The notes beneath the pieces were generated by a model. It made no database searches, was not told the origin of the DNA, and saw only the letters and a list, made by a program, of their open reading frames with translations. From Ignavibacteriales bacterium (GTDB lineage Bacteria; Bacteroidota; Ignavibacteria; Ignavibacteriales; Ignavibacteriaceae), in assembly GCA_003538625.1 (NCBI GenBank), contig DPRR01000028.1, forward strand, positions 372,001 to 436,000: DNA of 64,000 nt, in the 5' to 3' direction. The position numbers and the translations under genes were made by a program. Below are positions 51,272-59,247 of the stretch, piece by piece (the first letter of the stretch is position 1; each line of letters opens with the position of its first letter).

Positions 51272-52146
51272 CAATTTACCTTTACTTCTATATTCTCTTC
51301 TTTTAATAACTCTGCTGCTCTTTCAGGATGAATTAATCTGATTGCGCCGGTTTTACATTTATCAATTGGAATTTTGCTCAAATCTAATTTTGTGTAATCT
51401 ATCTCCGGTAAATAGTCCCTCATTTCTATTGAGCCATCGGATTTGCGTGCACAAATTCCACAGCCAAAGCAGGCAACATTACAGACTTCTTTGGATCTTT
51501 TAGGATCATCATGATTTTTACAGAATACAAACAACTCTCTGTCTTCAGGATGAATTTCAATTACTCCGCGGGGACAAGCATCAACGCATTGACCGCAACC
51601 GGTGCAAAGTTCTTCCACAACAGTTGGCAATCCGTTCTCATTCATAAATATTGCACCGAATTGGCATGCACCAACACAATCGCCGCCACCAAGACATCCG
51701 TATAAACACATCTTATCTCCGCCTGCAACAATTGTTTTTACAGCGCAACTTTGTGGACCAAGATATTCTATTCCTTCTTTTTTTATTGCTTCTAAATTTC
51801 CGCCATTGCAAAGAATTCGTGCAACCAGTTTTACACTTTGAGCGCTTTCCATTCCAAGAATTTTTGCAATCTCATCAACCACTTCCTGTCCGCCAACCGG
51901 ACAACCGCTTATTTTTGCTTCACCATTAACAACTTTAACTGCAAAATCATAGCAGCCGGCATTACCACAAGCGCCGCAATTTGCGTTAGGTAAGACATCA
52001 TTTACTTCGGCGATTTTAGGATTTTCCTCAACGCGCAATTTTTTATCTGCAAATGCTAATGCTCCAGCAAAGATAAATCCCAGTCCGCCCATTGTGGCAA
52101 TTGCTATTATTAATGTTATATCCATTTTATTAAACCTTTTTTTCAT
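51271..52146 (-). CDS. rnfB: Rnf complex iron-sulfur subunit RnfB
   Basis: 291 residues. An N-terminal membrane helix (about 9-30) is followed by the Rnf-B-specific N-C-G-A-C-G-N-A-G-C cluster motif and by ferredoxin-type C-L-G-G-G-D-C and C-T-G-C-G-Q-C-V-D-A-C-P [4Fe-4S] motifs, with more Cys near the C-terminus (C-N-V-A-C-F-G-C-G-I-C). RnfB takes electrons from ferredoxin at the cytoplasmic face. It is placed near the end of the operon, after apbE, rather than first as in many bacteria. Confidence 0.95.
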   Translation of the reverse strand: MKKRFNKMDITLIIAIATMGGLGFIFAGALAFADKKLRVEENPKIAEVNDVLPNANCGACGNAGCYDFAVKVVNGEAKISGCPVGGQEVVDEIAKILGMESAQSVKLVARILCNGGNLEAIKKEGIEYLGPQSCAVKTIVAGGDKMCLYGCLGGGDCVGACQFGAIFMNENGLPTVVEELCTGCGQCVDACPRGVIEIHPEDRELFVFCKNHDDPKRSKEVCNVACFGCGICARKSDGSIEMRDYLPEIDYTKLDLSKIPIDKCKTGAIRLIHPERAAELLKEENIEVKVN

Positions 52147-52155
52147 TATTGCAAC

Positions 52156-52223
52156 GTCACACTTCGGGTCCGCTCAGTGTGACAATTGACTGAAAGTCAT
52201 CCTGAGCGAAGTCGAAGGATGAC
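52156..52223. repeat. Two dispersed palindromes between rnfB and apbE
   Basis: Hairpin 1: GTCACAC (52156-52162) with GTGTGAC (52177-52183). Hairpin 2: GTCATCC (52196-52202) with GGATGAC (52217-52223), loop TGAGCGAAGTCGAA. Both lie within the operon. Confidence 0.75.
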
Positions 52224-52233
52224 CATTTCTCGA

Positions 52234-53268
52234 TTATTTTACTAAGAACTTTTCAAAACCAGATGAATAAAAAAGATTCCCTTCGCTATCAATTATCATT
52301 ACTTCGGTATCATTTAAACCTTTTATCAATTTTATTCCTTTTTCTTTTCCCATTACAAAGACTGCGGTTGCCAAACCATCGGCAAAAGCATTTGATTTAT
52401 TTATTATCGTAACACTTTGTAAACCTCTTGAAGGATATCCAGTCCCTGGATCAAGTATGTGATGATAACGAACTCCGTTAACTTCAAAATACTGTTCATA
52501 ATCCCCTGATGTAGCAACCGAGTATCCATCAAGTTTTATTTTTTTAATGATCGAATTAATTTCCCTTGGATGCTGAATTCCGACAATCCAATCACTGCCA
52601 AGAACACTTATTTCTCCGCCTGCATTTACAAGTGCTTCTTTTATTCCAAGTTTTTTAAGAACATCGATTGCTTTATCAACTGCATAACCCTTTGCAATAG
52701 CACCAAAGTTTAATCCGACATTTTTCTTCTTTTCAATTTTATTTTCACCCAACAACTTTATTTTTTCCCAGCCGCTAAAAAGCAACGCGGAATCAACTAC
52801 TACTTTGGATGGAAGTTGAGGATCATCTGTATAAAATCCCCAGGCTCTTGTAAGATTATCAAGACTTACATCAAAACTTCCATCAGATAATTTTGTTATT
52901 GAATCACAAAGAACAATTAAGTTGTAGATTTCAGGATCAACCTCAATGATTGTATCTGTTGAGTTGTTGATTTTCGAAACAAGGCTTTCATCATTAAAAG
53001 TTGTGAACAAATCATCAATTCTTTTTACTTCTGCAAATGCTTTTGAAATTGCATCATCAGTTTTTTTCTCATTCTTATCGCGCACCTGAATTTCAACAAC
53101 TGTTCCAAGCAAAATTTGTGTTCGCTTGAATGTTTTTAAATCATCGCTGCTGTTTTTAGCAATGAAAAATCCAATAAGAAAAAGAACAACAAAAAGTCCG
53201 AACCATCCCAAAATTGAAATTGTTTTTTTAAAACGCTTTATCACACTGAACCTGTCGAAGTGTGACAA
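52234..53268 (-). CDS. apbE: FAD:protein FMN transferase ApbE
   Basis: 344 residues from the TTG at 53268; the GTG at 53244 gives 336 residues and a more normal M-I-K-R-F-K-K start before the membrane helix (about 18-36 of the longer form). Both starts lie inside a repeat. The ApbE fold is shown by L-G-T-V-V-E-I-Q-V, N-F-G-A-I-A-K-G-Y-A-V-D, A-L-V-N-A-G-G-E-I, H-H-I-L-D-P-G-T-G-Y-P and F-A-D-G-L-A-T-A. It attaches FMN covalently to Thr in RnfG and RnfD, whose target motifs are both present in this operon. Confidence 0.93.
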   Translation of the reverse strand: MSHFDRFSVIKRFKKTISILGWFGLFVVLFLIGFFIAKNSSDDLKTFKRTQILLGTVVEIQVRDKNEKKTDDAISKAFAEVKRIDDLFTTFNDESLVSKINNSTDTIIEVDPEIYNLIVLCDSITKLSDGSFDVSLDNLTRAWGFYTDDPQLPSKVVVDSALLFSGWEKIKLLGENKIEKKKNVGLNFGAIAKGYAVDKAIDVLKKLGIKEALVNAGGEISVLGSDWIVGIQHPREINSIIKKIKLDGYSVATSGDYEQYFEVNGVRYHHILDPGTGYPSRGLQSVTIINKSNAFADGLATAVFVMGKEKGIKLIKGLNDTEVMIIDSEGNLFYSSGFEKFLVK

Positions 53269-53306
53269 ATATTCGGAAAGTCATCCTTCGACAAGCTCAG
53301 GATGAC
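53241..53306. repeat. Two dispersed palindromes over the apbE start
   Basis: Hairpin 1: TCACACT (53241-53247) with AGTGTGA (53259-53265). Hairpin 2: GTCATCC (53280-53286) with GGATGAC (53300-53306), loop TTCGACAAGCTCA. Hairpin 1 overlaps the beginning of the apbE reading frame. Confidence 0.75.
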
Positions 53307-53347
53307 AGTAGTAAATGAACACTTATCTACCAAACAAATGTAATTCA

Positions 53348-54076
53348 TTAAACAATCTTTATTAAAACCTTATTGGGTGCACAGGCAATAATGTTTCCAA
53401 CTCCGCTTGCAACAGAGTGTTTACAAATTCCATGTCTGCAGGTGGAAGTATGAACCCGTGCAATTCCGTTTTCTATTTTTAGTCCCGTTTTACCTTGCGG
53501 GCCCTCTATAAAGATATTTTTATAATTACTGTCTAAAGAAATTCTATCAACAAGTCCTTTTTCATTTTCAATAACAACTTCTCTGTTTTCCGAACTAAAC
53601 AGTGAAGTAAGAAGATCAGTTTCTTTATACTCCGCTGTAAAAAGAAGATCTGCTTTTCTGTTCTTTAAACCGGATCTGATATTTTCAAATGCCGAGTTCA
53701 GATTATTTAAAGAATAAACAGAATTGTCGGCATCGCTTACAATTATATCAGAACCAACTTGCTCGTTTAGTCTTTTTAATCTGTAAGTGATTGTTCCACT
53801 GTTTGTAAAGTTTTCTTTCCTGGAATTCAAATCAAATCGATTAATCGCTTCGCCAATCTTTGATGTTGAAATAACAACGGGTTTGCTATTACTTTTAACT
53901 TTATTCTTAAATGCTGTAACAAGATTTGCAATCACCTGTTCATCAGCGGGAATGAATCCATGCACTGCAAAGTAAACTGATTTTTTATTTCCAACGAGTT
54001 TACCGGCAGTAAATCCAGCACCTAATGCAACGGATGATAATCCTGCAATCTTTAAGAAATTTCTTCGTGATATCAT
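53348..54076 (-). CDS. Tat-exported protein with a NusG domain II
   Basis: 242 residues. I start at the ATG after a GAGGAT ribosome site, which gives a perfect Tat signal (I-S-R-R-N-F-L-K-I-A-G). The middle part (about 30-160) is unlike anything I recognise. The C-terminal ~75 residues are a NusG-II-type domain: F-I-E-G-P-Q-G-K-T-G-L-K-I-E-N-G-I-A-R-V, then S-T-C-R-H-G-I-C-K-H and I-I-A-C-A-P-N-K-V. Tat export suggests folding with a cofactor, perhaps metal bound by the three Cys. It lies between rnfA and apbE in the operon, so it may assist Rnf assembly or flavinylation. Confidence 0.8.
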   Translation of the reverse strand: MISRRNFLKIAGLSSVALGAGFTAGKLVGNKKSVYFAVHGFIPADEQVIANLVTAFKNKVKSNSKPVVISTSKIGEAINRFDLNSRKENFTNSGTITYRLKRLNEQVGSDIIVSDADNSVYSLNNLNSAFENIRSGLKNRKADLLFTAEYKETDLLTSLFSSENREVVIENEKGLVDRISLDSNYKNIFIEGPQGKTGLKIENGIARVHTSTCRHGICKHSVASGVGNIIACAPNKVLIKIV

Positions 54077-54122
54077 TTTATCCTCAATGTAGAATTTACA
54101 ATGTATAATGTACAATTACTTT

Positions 54123-54148
54123 TCACACTTCAACTCCGCTCAGTGTGA
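54123..54148. repeat. Dispersed palindrome, TCACACT/AGTGTGA type
   Basis: TCACACT (54123-54129) and AGTGTGA (54142-54148) with loop TCAACTCCGCTC, between rnfA and the Tat protein gene. Next to it (54087-54118) is AT-rich text with repeated ACAATGTA/AATGTACAA words. Confidence 0.7.
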
Positions 54149-54188
54149 CATAAACTACCTACTAACAACAAGGCACGACTCACTAAAA

Positions 54189-54761
54189 TCATATCATCCC
54201 CGCAAAGCCCATAAAAGCAAGGGCAAGTATTCCGGCAACTATTAAAGTTATTGGCGCACCTTGAAATGGTTTTGGAACATCTGCAAGATCAAGCTCTTCT
54301 CTTATTCCAGCCATAATAATTAACGCAAGCGTAAAACCAGCACCAGCACCAACTCCGAAAATAACGCTTTCCATAAAATTATAACTCCTCATTGAAGCTA
54401 ACAATGCTAATCCCAGTATTGCACAATTTGTTGTTATCAATGGAAGAAAAATTCCAAGCGCACGGTAAAGGGGCTGACTTACTTTTTTTATTACCATTTC
54501 AACAAACTGAACTAATGCGGCAATTACAAGAATGAAAGATGGAATTTGCAGAAAATCAAGATGATACGGAATTAAAATTAAGTTATACAACAACCAGCTT
54601 ACAATAGCTGTTAATGCCATTACAAATGTAGTTGCCATCCCCATTGATATTGCTGAACTAAGTTTATTTGAAACTCCGATAAAGGGACAGATTCCAAGAA
54701 AGTAAGACAGAACAAAATTGTTAACCAGTGCCGCTGATATGAAAATTAAAAACAGTTCCAT
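54189..54761 (-). CDS. rnfA: Rnf complex membrane subunit RnfA
   Basis: 190 residues with six membrane helices. The start F-L-I-F-I-S-A-A-L-V-N-N-F-V-L-S-Y-F-L-G-I-C-P-F and the later T-N-C-A-I-L-G-L-A-L segment are RnfA signatures, including the Cys pair that holds the membrane [2Fe-2S] centre with RnfE. The gene follows rnfE with a one-base gap. Confidence 0.97.
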   Translation of the reverse strand: MELFLIFISAALVNNFVLSYFLGICPFIGVSNKLSSAISMGMATTFVMALTAIVSWLLYNLILIPYHLDFLQIPSFILVIAALVQFVEMVIKKVSQPLYRALGIFLPLITTNCAILGLALLASMRSYNFMESVIFGVGAGAGFTLALIIMAGIREELDLADVPKPFQGAPITLIVAGILALAFMGFAGMI

Positions 54762-54762
54762 T

Positions 54763-55455
54763 TTAAACTCCTGCTTCTTTCAATACTTCATCTGTAATTT
54801 CTTCACGACCGACACGTTTGTATTGTGCAATGAGTGCTTCTCTTTCAAGATTCTTTTTTCGTTCAGTGTATAAATTTGCTAATCCCATCAACAACCCAAG
54901 AGTTAAAAATGCGCCTGCAGGTAGAATCATAATTAACCATGGTTCAAATCCATTTGGCATAACCTGGTATCCAAGAATTGTTCTTGATCCGATAATTTCT
55001 CTTATGCTTCCGAGAACAAAAAGTGAAATTAAAAATCCGGCTCCGTTGCCAAGCGCATCAAGCATTGATCTTAAAGGATTGTTCTTTGATGCAAAAGCTT
55101 CTGCTCTGCCAAGAATTATACAGTTAACAACAATAAGTGGAATGAAAGGACCGAGCGCTTTACTTAATTCCACAAACTGCGCCTTCATCACCAAATCAAC
55201 TATTGTTACAAATGTTGCGATGATAACAATATAAGAAGCTATGCGTACCTGATTAGGAATCCATTTTCTTATCAAGGAAATCAATAAGCTTGAAAAGAAA
55301 AGCACAAATGTTGTTGCCAGCGCCATTGCAATTCCATTTATTGCAGAAACTGTAACAGCAAGAGTTGGGCACATTCCAAGTATTTGTTTAAAGGTGGGAT
55401 TTATCTCCCACAAACCTTTTGTAAATTCTTTAAGGAGCGTTACTCGCTTTTTCAT
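54763..55455 (-). CDS. rnfE: Rnf complex membrane subunit RnfE
   Basis: 230 residues, six helices. F-T-K-G-L-W-E-I-N-P-T-F-K-Q-I-L-G-M-C-P and V-V-N-C-I-I-L-G-R-A-E-A-F-A are diagnostic for RnfE and mirror the RnfA motifs. The ATG overlaps the rnfG stop codon (ATGA). Both A and E have the expected Cys residues. Confidence 0.97.
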   Translation of the reverse strand: MKKRVTLLKEFTKGLWEINPTFKQILGMCPTLAVTVSAINGIAMALATTFVLFFSSLLISLIRKWIPNQVRIASYIVIIATFVTIVDLVMKAQFVELSKALGPFIPLIVVNCIILGRAEAFASKNNPLRSMLDALGNGAGFLISLFVLGSIREIIGSRTILGYQVMPNGFEPWLIMILPAGAFLTLGLLMGLANLYTERKKNLEREALIAQYKRVGREEITDEVLKEAGV

Positions 55456-56015
55456 TTTAAAGCTCCTTTGATTTGTAGTTCTTTCAATCTTTTTACTCCT
55501 TCGTTCACAATTGCCACAACAGAACGAGATGAAATTGTTGCACCAGTAATTGCTTTAACTTCATTTGGATTTGATGGCTCAACACCTTTCACAAGCTTAA
55601 TTGATGGCGTTGGCGTCAGTTCTTTATACTGATTTTTATATGGCGCTTCAAGAATTTTTGTTCCGAGTCCGGGTGTTTCTGATTGTTCAAGTATTTCTAT
55701 TGATGTAATCTTATTCAGGTCTTCAGTTAAGCCAATCATTATTTTTATTTTTCCTTGAAAACCATTTCCCGCATAAACAAGTGAATATCCAACGGATGAG
55801 TCTGCTTGATTAAAAACTTTATAAACTTCAAATCCGGTATTTTTAATTTCTTCATATCTTTTACCATCAAGATGAACAAGAAAAATTGCGCGCTCTGTTT
55901 CTGCTTTTTGATTTAATGCAATTTTTGGTGCAGCCCAGTTATTAACCAGTGAGAGTGATCCTCCGGCAATTATTCCAATTAAAGTTAAGGTTGCAATAAT
56001 ATGTGTTACTTTCAT
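55452..56015 (-). CDS. rnfG: Rnf complex flavoprotein subunit RnfG
   Basis: 187 residues. I start at M-K-V-T-H-I because it overlaps the rnfD stop (ATGA) and has the N-terminal membrane helix of the family (about 6-24). The periplasmic FMN-binding domain contains S-E-T-P-G-L-G-T-K and the flavinylation site I-T-G-A-T160-I-S, where ApbE attaches FMN. Standard length. Confidence 0.96.
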   Translation of the reverse strand: MKVTHIIATLTLIGIIAGGSLSLVNNWAAPKIALNQKAETERAIFLVHLDGKRYEEIKNTGFEVYKVFNQADSSVGYSLVYAGNGFQGKIKIMIGLTEDLNKITSIEILEQSETPGLGTKILEAPYKNQYKELTPTPSIKLVKGVEPSNPNEVKAITGATISSRSVVAIVNEGVKRLKELQIKGALK

Positions 56016-56998
56016 TTTTTCTTTTCCTCCTTTACAGCACCAAATATTGTTGGTCTGGTGTATCTGTTTATAAGAGGAACAAATCCATTCATAAATAAAA
56101 TTGAATACATAACTCCTTCGGGTAAGCCACCGTAAATTCTGATAACAACAAGCACAAGCGAAATGCCTAATCCAAAAACCCACATTCCTTTATTTGTTAT
56201 TGGTGATGTAACCCAGTCTGTTGCCATAAACATTGCACCAAAAAGAAAACTTCCGGCAAAGATGTGAAAGATTGGTGTTGGATTTTGAGGATTAATCAAC
56301 CAGAACATTCCACCAAACAAAAACATTCCGAGAATCATAGAAAGAGGAATTCTCCAGTTAACAATCCCAACAGCAATTAAAAGAATTCCACCAATCAAAA
56401 CAGCGATAGCAGAGGTTTCTCCAAGTGATCCGCCAACATTACCTATTGCCATTGGAACTGTGTCTGTAAATATTTTATCAAACTTAAATGCAGCAAGGGG
56501 AGTTGCACTTGTTACAGAATCAACAGCAAAGTTTGGTTTTAACCAGGTTGTTATCTGTACCGGAAAAGCTGCTTGTAGAAATGCTCTTCCAACTAAAGCG
56601 GGATTAAAAATGTTGTAGCCCAATCCGCCAAAAATCTGTTTGCCCAATCCAATTGCAACAACAGATCCTATAGCTGTTGCAGATAAAGAAAAATTTGGAG
56701 GAAGTGTTAACGCTAAAAGTAGTCCCGTTAAAGCGGCACTTCCATCAAACCATGTAATTTGTTTTTTTCTTATCACCTGAATCGATACTTCGGTTCCAAC
56801 GGCAAAAACAACCGCTGTAATTATTATAAAGATCTGTGTCCATCCAAAGAATGTAAGTGCCGCTGCAATTGATGGAACTAATGCAGCAACAACAAACCAC
56901 ATCACTTTGGATGTTGTCCATTTTGAGTGTAAGTGCGGCGATGTTGTTAAATCAAAATAGACTTTTTGTTTTGGTTCTATAGTAGTAGTTGTTTCCAT
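56012..56998 (-). CDS. rnfD: Rnf complex membrane flavoprotein subunit RnfD
   Basis: 328 residues, about nine helices. The flavinylation motif V-T-S-A-T166-P-L is present, as are Y-N-I-F-N-P-A-L-V-G-R-A-F and F-M-A-T-D-W-V-T-S-P. RnfD is an ion-translocating subunit with riboflavin/FMN cofactors. Its stop overlaps the rnfG start by four bases. Confidence 0.97.
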   Translation of the reverse strand: METTTTIEPKQKVYFDLTTSPHLHSKWTTSKVMWFVVAALVPSIAAALTFFGWTQIFIIITAVVFAVGTEVSIQVIRKKQITWFDGSAALTGLLLALTLPPNFSLSATAIGSVVAIGLGKQIFGGLGYNIFNPALVGRAFLQAAFPVQITTWLKPNFAVDSVTSATPLAAFKFDKIFTDTVPMAIGNVGGSLGETSAIAVLIGGILLIAVGIVNWRIPLSMILGMFLFGGMFWLINPQNPTPIFHIFAGSFLFGAMFMATDWVTSPITNKGMWVFGLGISLVLVVIRIYGGLPEGVMYSILFMNGFVPLINRYTRPTIFGAVKEEKKK

Positions 56999-57011
56999 AA
57001 TTTTTATTTCT

Positions 57012-57086
57012 GTCAGTCTGAGCCTGTCGAAGACTGACTGTCACACTTCGACAAGCCTGACTACCGTCAGGCATGCTCAGCGTGAC
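57012..57086. repeat. Composite palindromic repeat between rnfC and rnfD, with a nested palindrome
   Basis: GTCAGTC (57012-57018) pairs with GACTGAC (57032-57038). Then GTCACAC (57040-57046) pairs, with one mismatch, with GCGTGAC (57080-57086). Inside the second element is a separate perfect palindrome, GCCTGAC-TACC-GTCAGGC (57055-57072). Without it the flanks would read TTCGACAAGC-TCAG as in the copy at 53287. Confidence 0.75.
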
Positions 57087-57087
57087 A

Positions 57088-58419
57088 TTACTTTACATCT
57101 CTATCTCTCTTTATTTGTAAAACTTTTTGTTTACCTAATCTTATCCATTGAACAAGCGGAATATTAGCCGGACAAGTATAAGCACAGGTTCCGCATTCCA
57201 TACAAACTGTTATTCCCGCACCTTCTGCATCTTCAAATCTGTTTAACTGGGAATATCTCGCAAGTTTTGTCGGCATTAAATTTAAAGGACAAGCGCCAAT
57301 GCATTGTCCGCACCTTAAGCAGGGCGTTTCAGGATTTTCAGCAACTTCATCCTTTGTCAAAACTAAAATTCCGGACGTTGCTTTCATTACCGGGACGTGA
57401 AGATCAAACTGAGCAACACCCATCATTGGTCCGCCGACAATTATTTTGACTGCATCATCTGTTACTCCGCCGCAGTAATCAATTACATTCTGTATTGTTG
57501 TTCCAACGGGTACGATTAAGTTTTTAGGATTCTTTATCCCTTTACCCGAAACAGTTAATGCTGCTGATATTAAAACTTCACCCTTTACAATTGCATCATG
57601 AATTGCAATTGCTGTTCCGATATTCTGAATAACTGCTCCAACATCCATCGGTAATTTTCCGGGAGGAACTTCTCTGCCGGTTACTGTCTTTATCAACATT
57701 TTCTCAGCGCCCTGAGGGTATTTTGTTTTAAGAGCAGTAACTTCTAATCCGTGTTCAAACTTAACTTTGCTTGAAAGCAATTCAATCGCTTCCGGTTTGT
57801 TATCTTCAATTCCTATAACACCGCGATTAACATTTAAAGCTTTCATTATTAATTTTAATCCGGATATAAGATCATCAGGTCGTTCGATCATAAATCTGTA
57901 ATCGCGGGTAAGATATGGTTCGCATTCACATCCGTTAAGAATAACAACATCAATCACTTTATCCTTAGGCGGAGTAAGTTTAACTGAAGTTGGAAACGCA
58001 GCACCGCCCTGCCCAACAATTCCTGCAAGTGCAACACGTTCTCTTATTTCATCGGGCGTTGCTGTTTCAGGATTTAAAGGAGGAAAAAGAAATTTTTCTG
58101 ATTCGACAGTTCCGGTCGTTTTAATTACAATTGAGTCCTTTGGAAATCCGCTTGAGGTTTGTTCTTTACCAAGACTCATTACTTTGCCCGCAACAGAAGT
58201 ATGCACTGGTGCGGAAATAAATCCCTCTGCCTTTGCAACTAACTGACCCGGTTTTACGTCATCGCCTTTTTTAACTTGTGGAGACGCTTCCTTACCAAGA
58301 TGCTGAGAAAGAGGAAGGATTACCATCTCAGGAAAAGGAAATTTCTCGAAGGCTAAATTTTCAGTTAGTTCTTTATATTCTTTTGGATGAACTCCACCGT
58401 GAAATGTTTTTGAACTCAT
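57088..58419 (-). CDS. rnfC: Rnf complex subunit RnfC (NADH-side)
   Basis: 443 residues. The N-terminal barrel-sandwich domain has F-H-G-G-V-H-P-K-E-Y-K, the flavin/NAD-binding part has G-Q-G-G-A-A-F-P-T-S-V-K-L and N-G-C-E-C-E-P-Y-L, an SLBB domain follows, and two [4Fe-4S] motifs (C-L-R-C-G-Q-C-I-G-A-C-P and C-M-E-C-G-T-C-A-Y-T-C-P) end the protein. It passes electrons between NAD and the Rnf chain. It is the first gene of the operon; the 249 bp upstream should contain the promoter. Confidence 0.97.
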   Translation of the reverse strand: MSSKTFHGGVHPKEYKELTENLAFEKFPFPEMVILPLSQHLGKEASPQVKKGDDVKPGQLVAKAEGFISAPVHTSVAGKVMSLGKEQTSSGFPKDSIVIKTTGTVESEKFLFPPLNPETATPDEIRERVALAGIVGQGGAAFPTSVKLTPPKDKVIDVVILNGCECEPYLTRDYRFMIERPDDLISGLKLIMKALNVNRGVIGIEDNKPEAIELLSSKVKFEHGLEVTALKTKYPQGAEKMLIKTVTGREVPPGKLPMDVGAVIQNIGTAIAIHDAIVKGEVLISAALTVSGKGIKNPKNLIVPVGTTIQNVIDYCGGVTDDAVKIIVGGPMMGVAQFDLHVPVMKATSGILVLTKDEVAENPETPCLRCGQCIGACPLNLMPTKLARYSQLNRFEDAEGAGITVCMECGTCAYTCPANIPLVQWIRLGKQKVLQIKRDRDVK

Positions 58420-58619
58420 AAACGACCAATTCTACATAGTTTTACAATTAGCAACAGTGAACAAATAAAATATCCGAGCACTACATTTTTTCTAAAAGTA
58501 TGCCACACAATTGAATAAAAATATTGTGTTTAAGTGAATTAAAGAGATTTTTTAGTTGTTAAATGCGAAGTGAATTTTATCATTTAATGGAATTTGATTT
58601 GCGTTTTCTAAGAAATGAA

Positions 58620-58645
58620 AAAGGCGATTTCTTAAAATCGCCTTT
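58620..58645. terminator. Terminator of the 58669 gene
   Basis: A perfect 11-bp stem AAAGGCGATTT / AAATCGCCTTT with a 4-nt loop, 24 bp past the stop; on the minus strand it is followed by TT-CATTTC. It separates this gene from the Rnf operon. Confidence 0.8.
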
Positions 58646-58668
58646 AGCTAAAATTATATTTAATAAAT

Positions 58669-59157
58669 TTATTTAATTGGACTCCACATATCTTTCTTCT
58701 TTACACCGAATGAAACAATCTTAGCATCTTTAGGAACCTGAAATCCGCATAACAATGATCTGGCTTTTGTCTTTGCAGGAAACTTATCACTAAAAGAAAG
58801 ATTGTGTGCTTTCTGATCCTGCTCTTCGCTGTTGCTTCTGGTAAGATATGTCGAAACAATCCCTTCGCCTTTTAAGCCTGAACGATATTCATTCCCGCCG
58901 GCATCTTTTATTGTGATGCTCATCGTGTATTCTGCACCCATTTCTATACTCTGGTTTGAGATGTTTTCTATAGTAATATCAGCAACTAAAAATTTATTAT
59001 TACTTTTTGCATTCGAATCGTTAAACTCTATAAGTCTGTGCAGTTTAATTTTTACTTCATTGTTTTTTACTTCAGACATTACTCCGTTTTTGTTTTGAGG
59101 AAAATTTAATGAGGAAGTAAATATTATAATCAAAAATATTATAAAGTGTGTTTTCAT
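58669..59157 (-). CDS. Secreted protein with a DUF4352-like fold
   Basis: 162 residues; the ATG before the signal peptide (M-K-T-H-F-I-I-F-L-I-I-I-F) is chosen over an upstream one. The mature part has L-V-A-D-I-T-I-E-N-I-S-N-Q-S-I, Y-T-M-S-I-T-I-K-D-A-G-G-N-E-Y and a late S-F-G-V-K-K strand, the pattern of DUF4352 immunoglobulin-like domains. These are often exported and of unknown role. Confidence 0.65.
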   Translation of the reverse strand: MKTHFIIFLIIIFTSSLNFPQNKNGVMSEVKNNEVKIKLHRLIEFNDSNAKSNNKFLVADITIENISNQSIEMGAEYTMSITIKDAGGNEYRSGLKGEGIVSTYLTRSNSEEQDQKAHNLSFSDKFPAKTKARSLLCGFQVPKDAKIVSFGVKKKDMWSPIK

Positions 59158-59247
59158 ATTAATCTTTTTTATTGCCTGTGTATGTTTAAAAATTATTTTT
59201 CTAAAATTCAATTTAGTTAGCTTTACTTACATTTCGTTTGATAGCAA

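Noticed and set aside
54818..55234. 138-residue plus-strand ORF inside rnfE
   Set aside because: Antisense shadow of RnfE membrane helices.
55452..56183. Long form of RnfG starting at 56183
   Set aside because: The extra 56 residues overlap rnfD and have no RnfG pattern; the ATG at 56015 overlaps the rnfD stop and fits the family.
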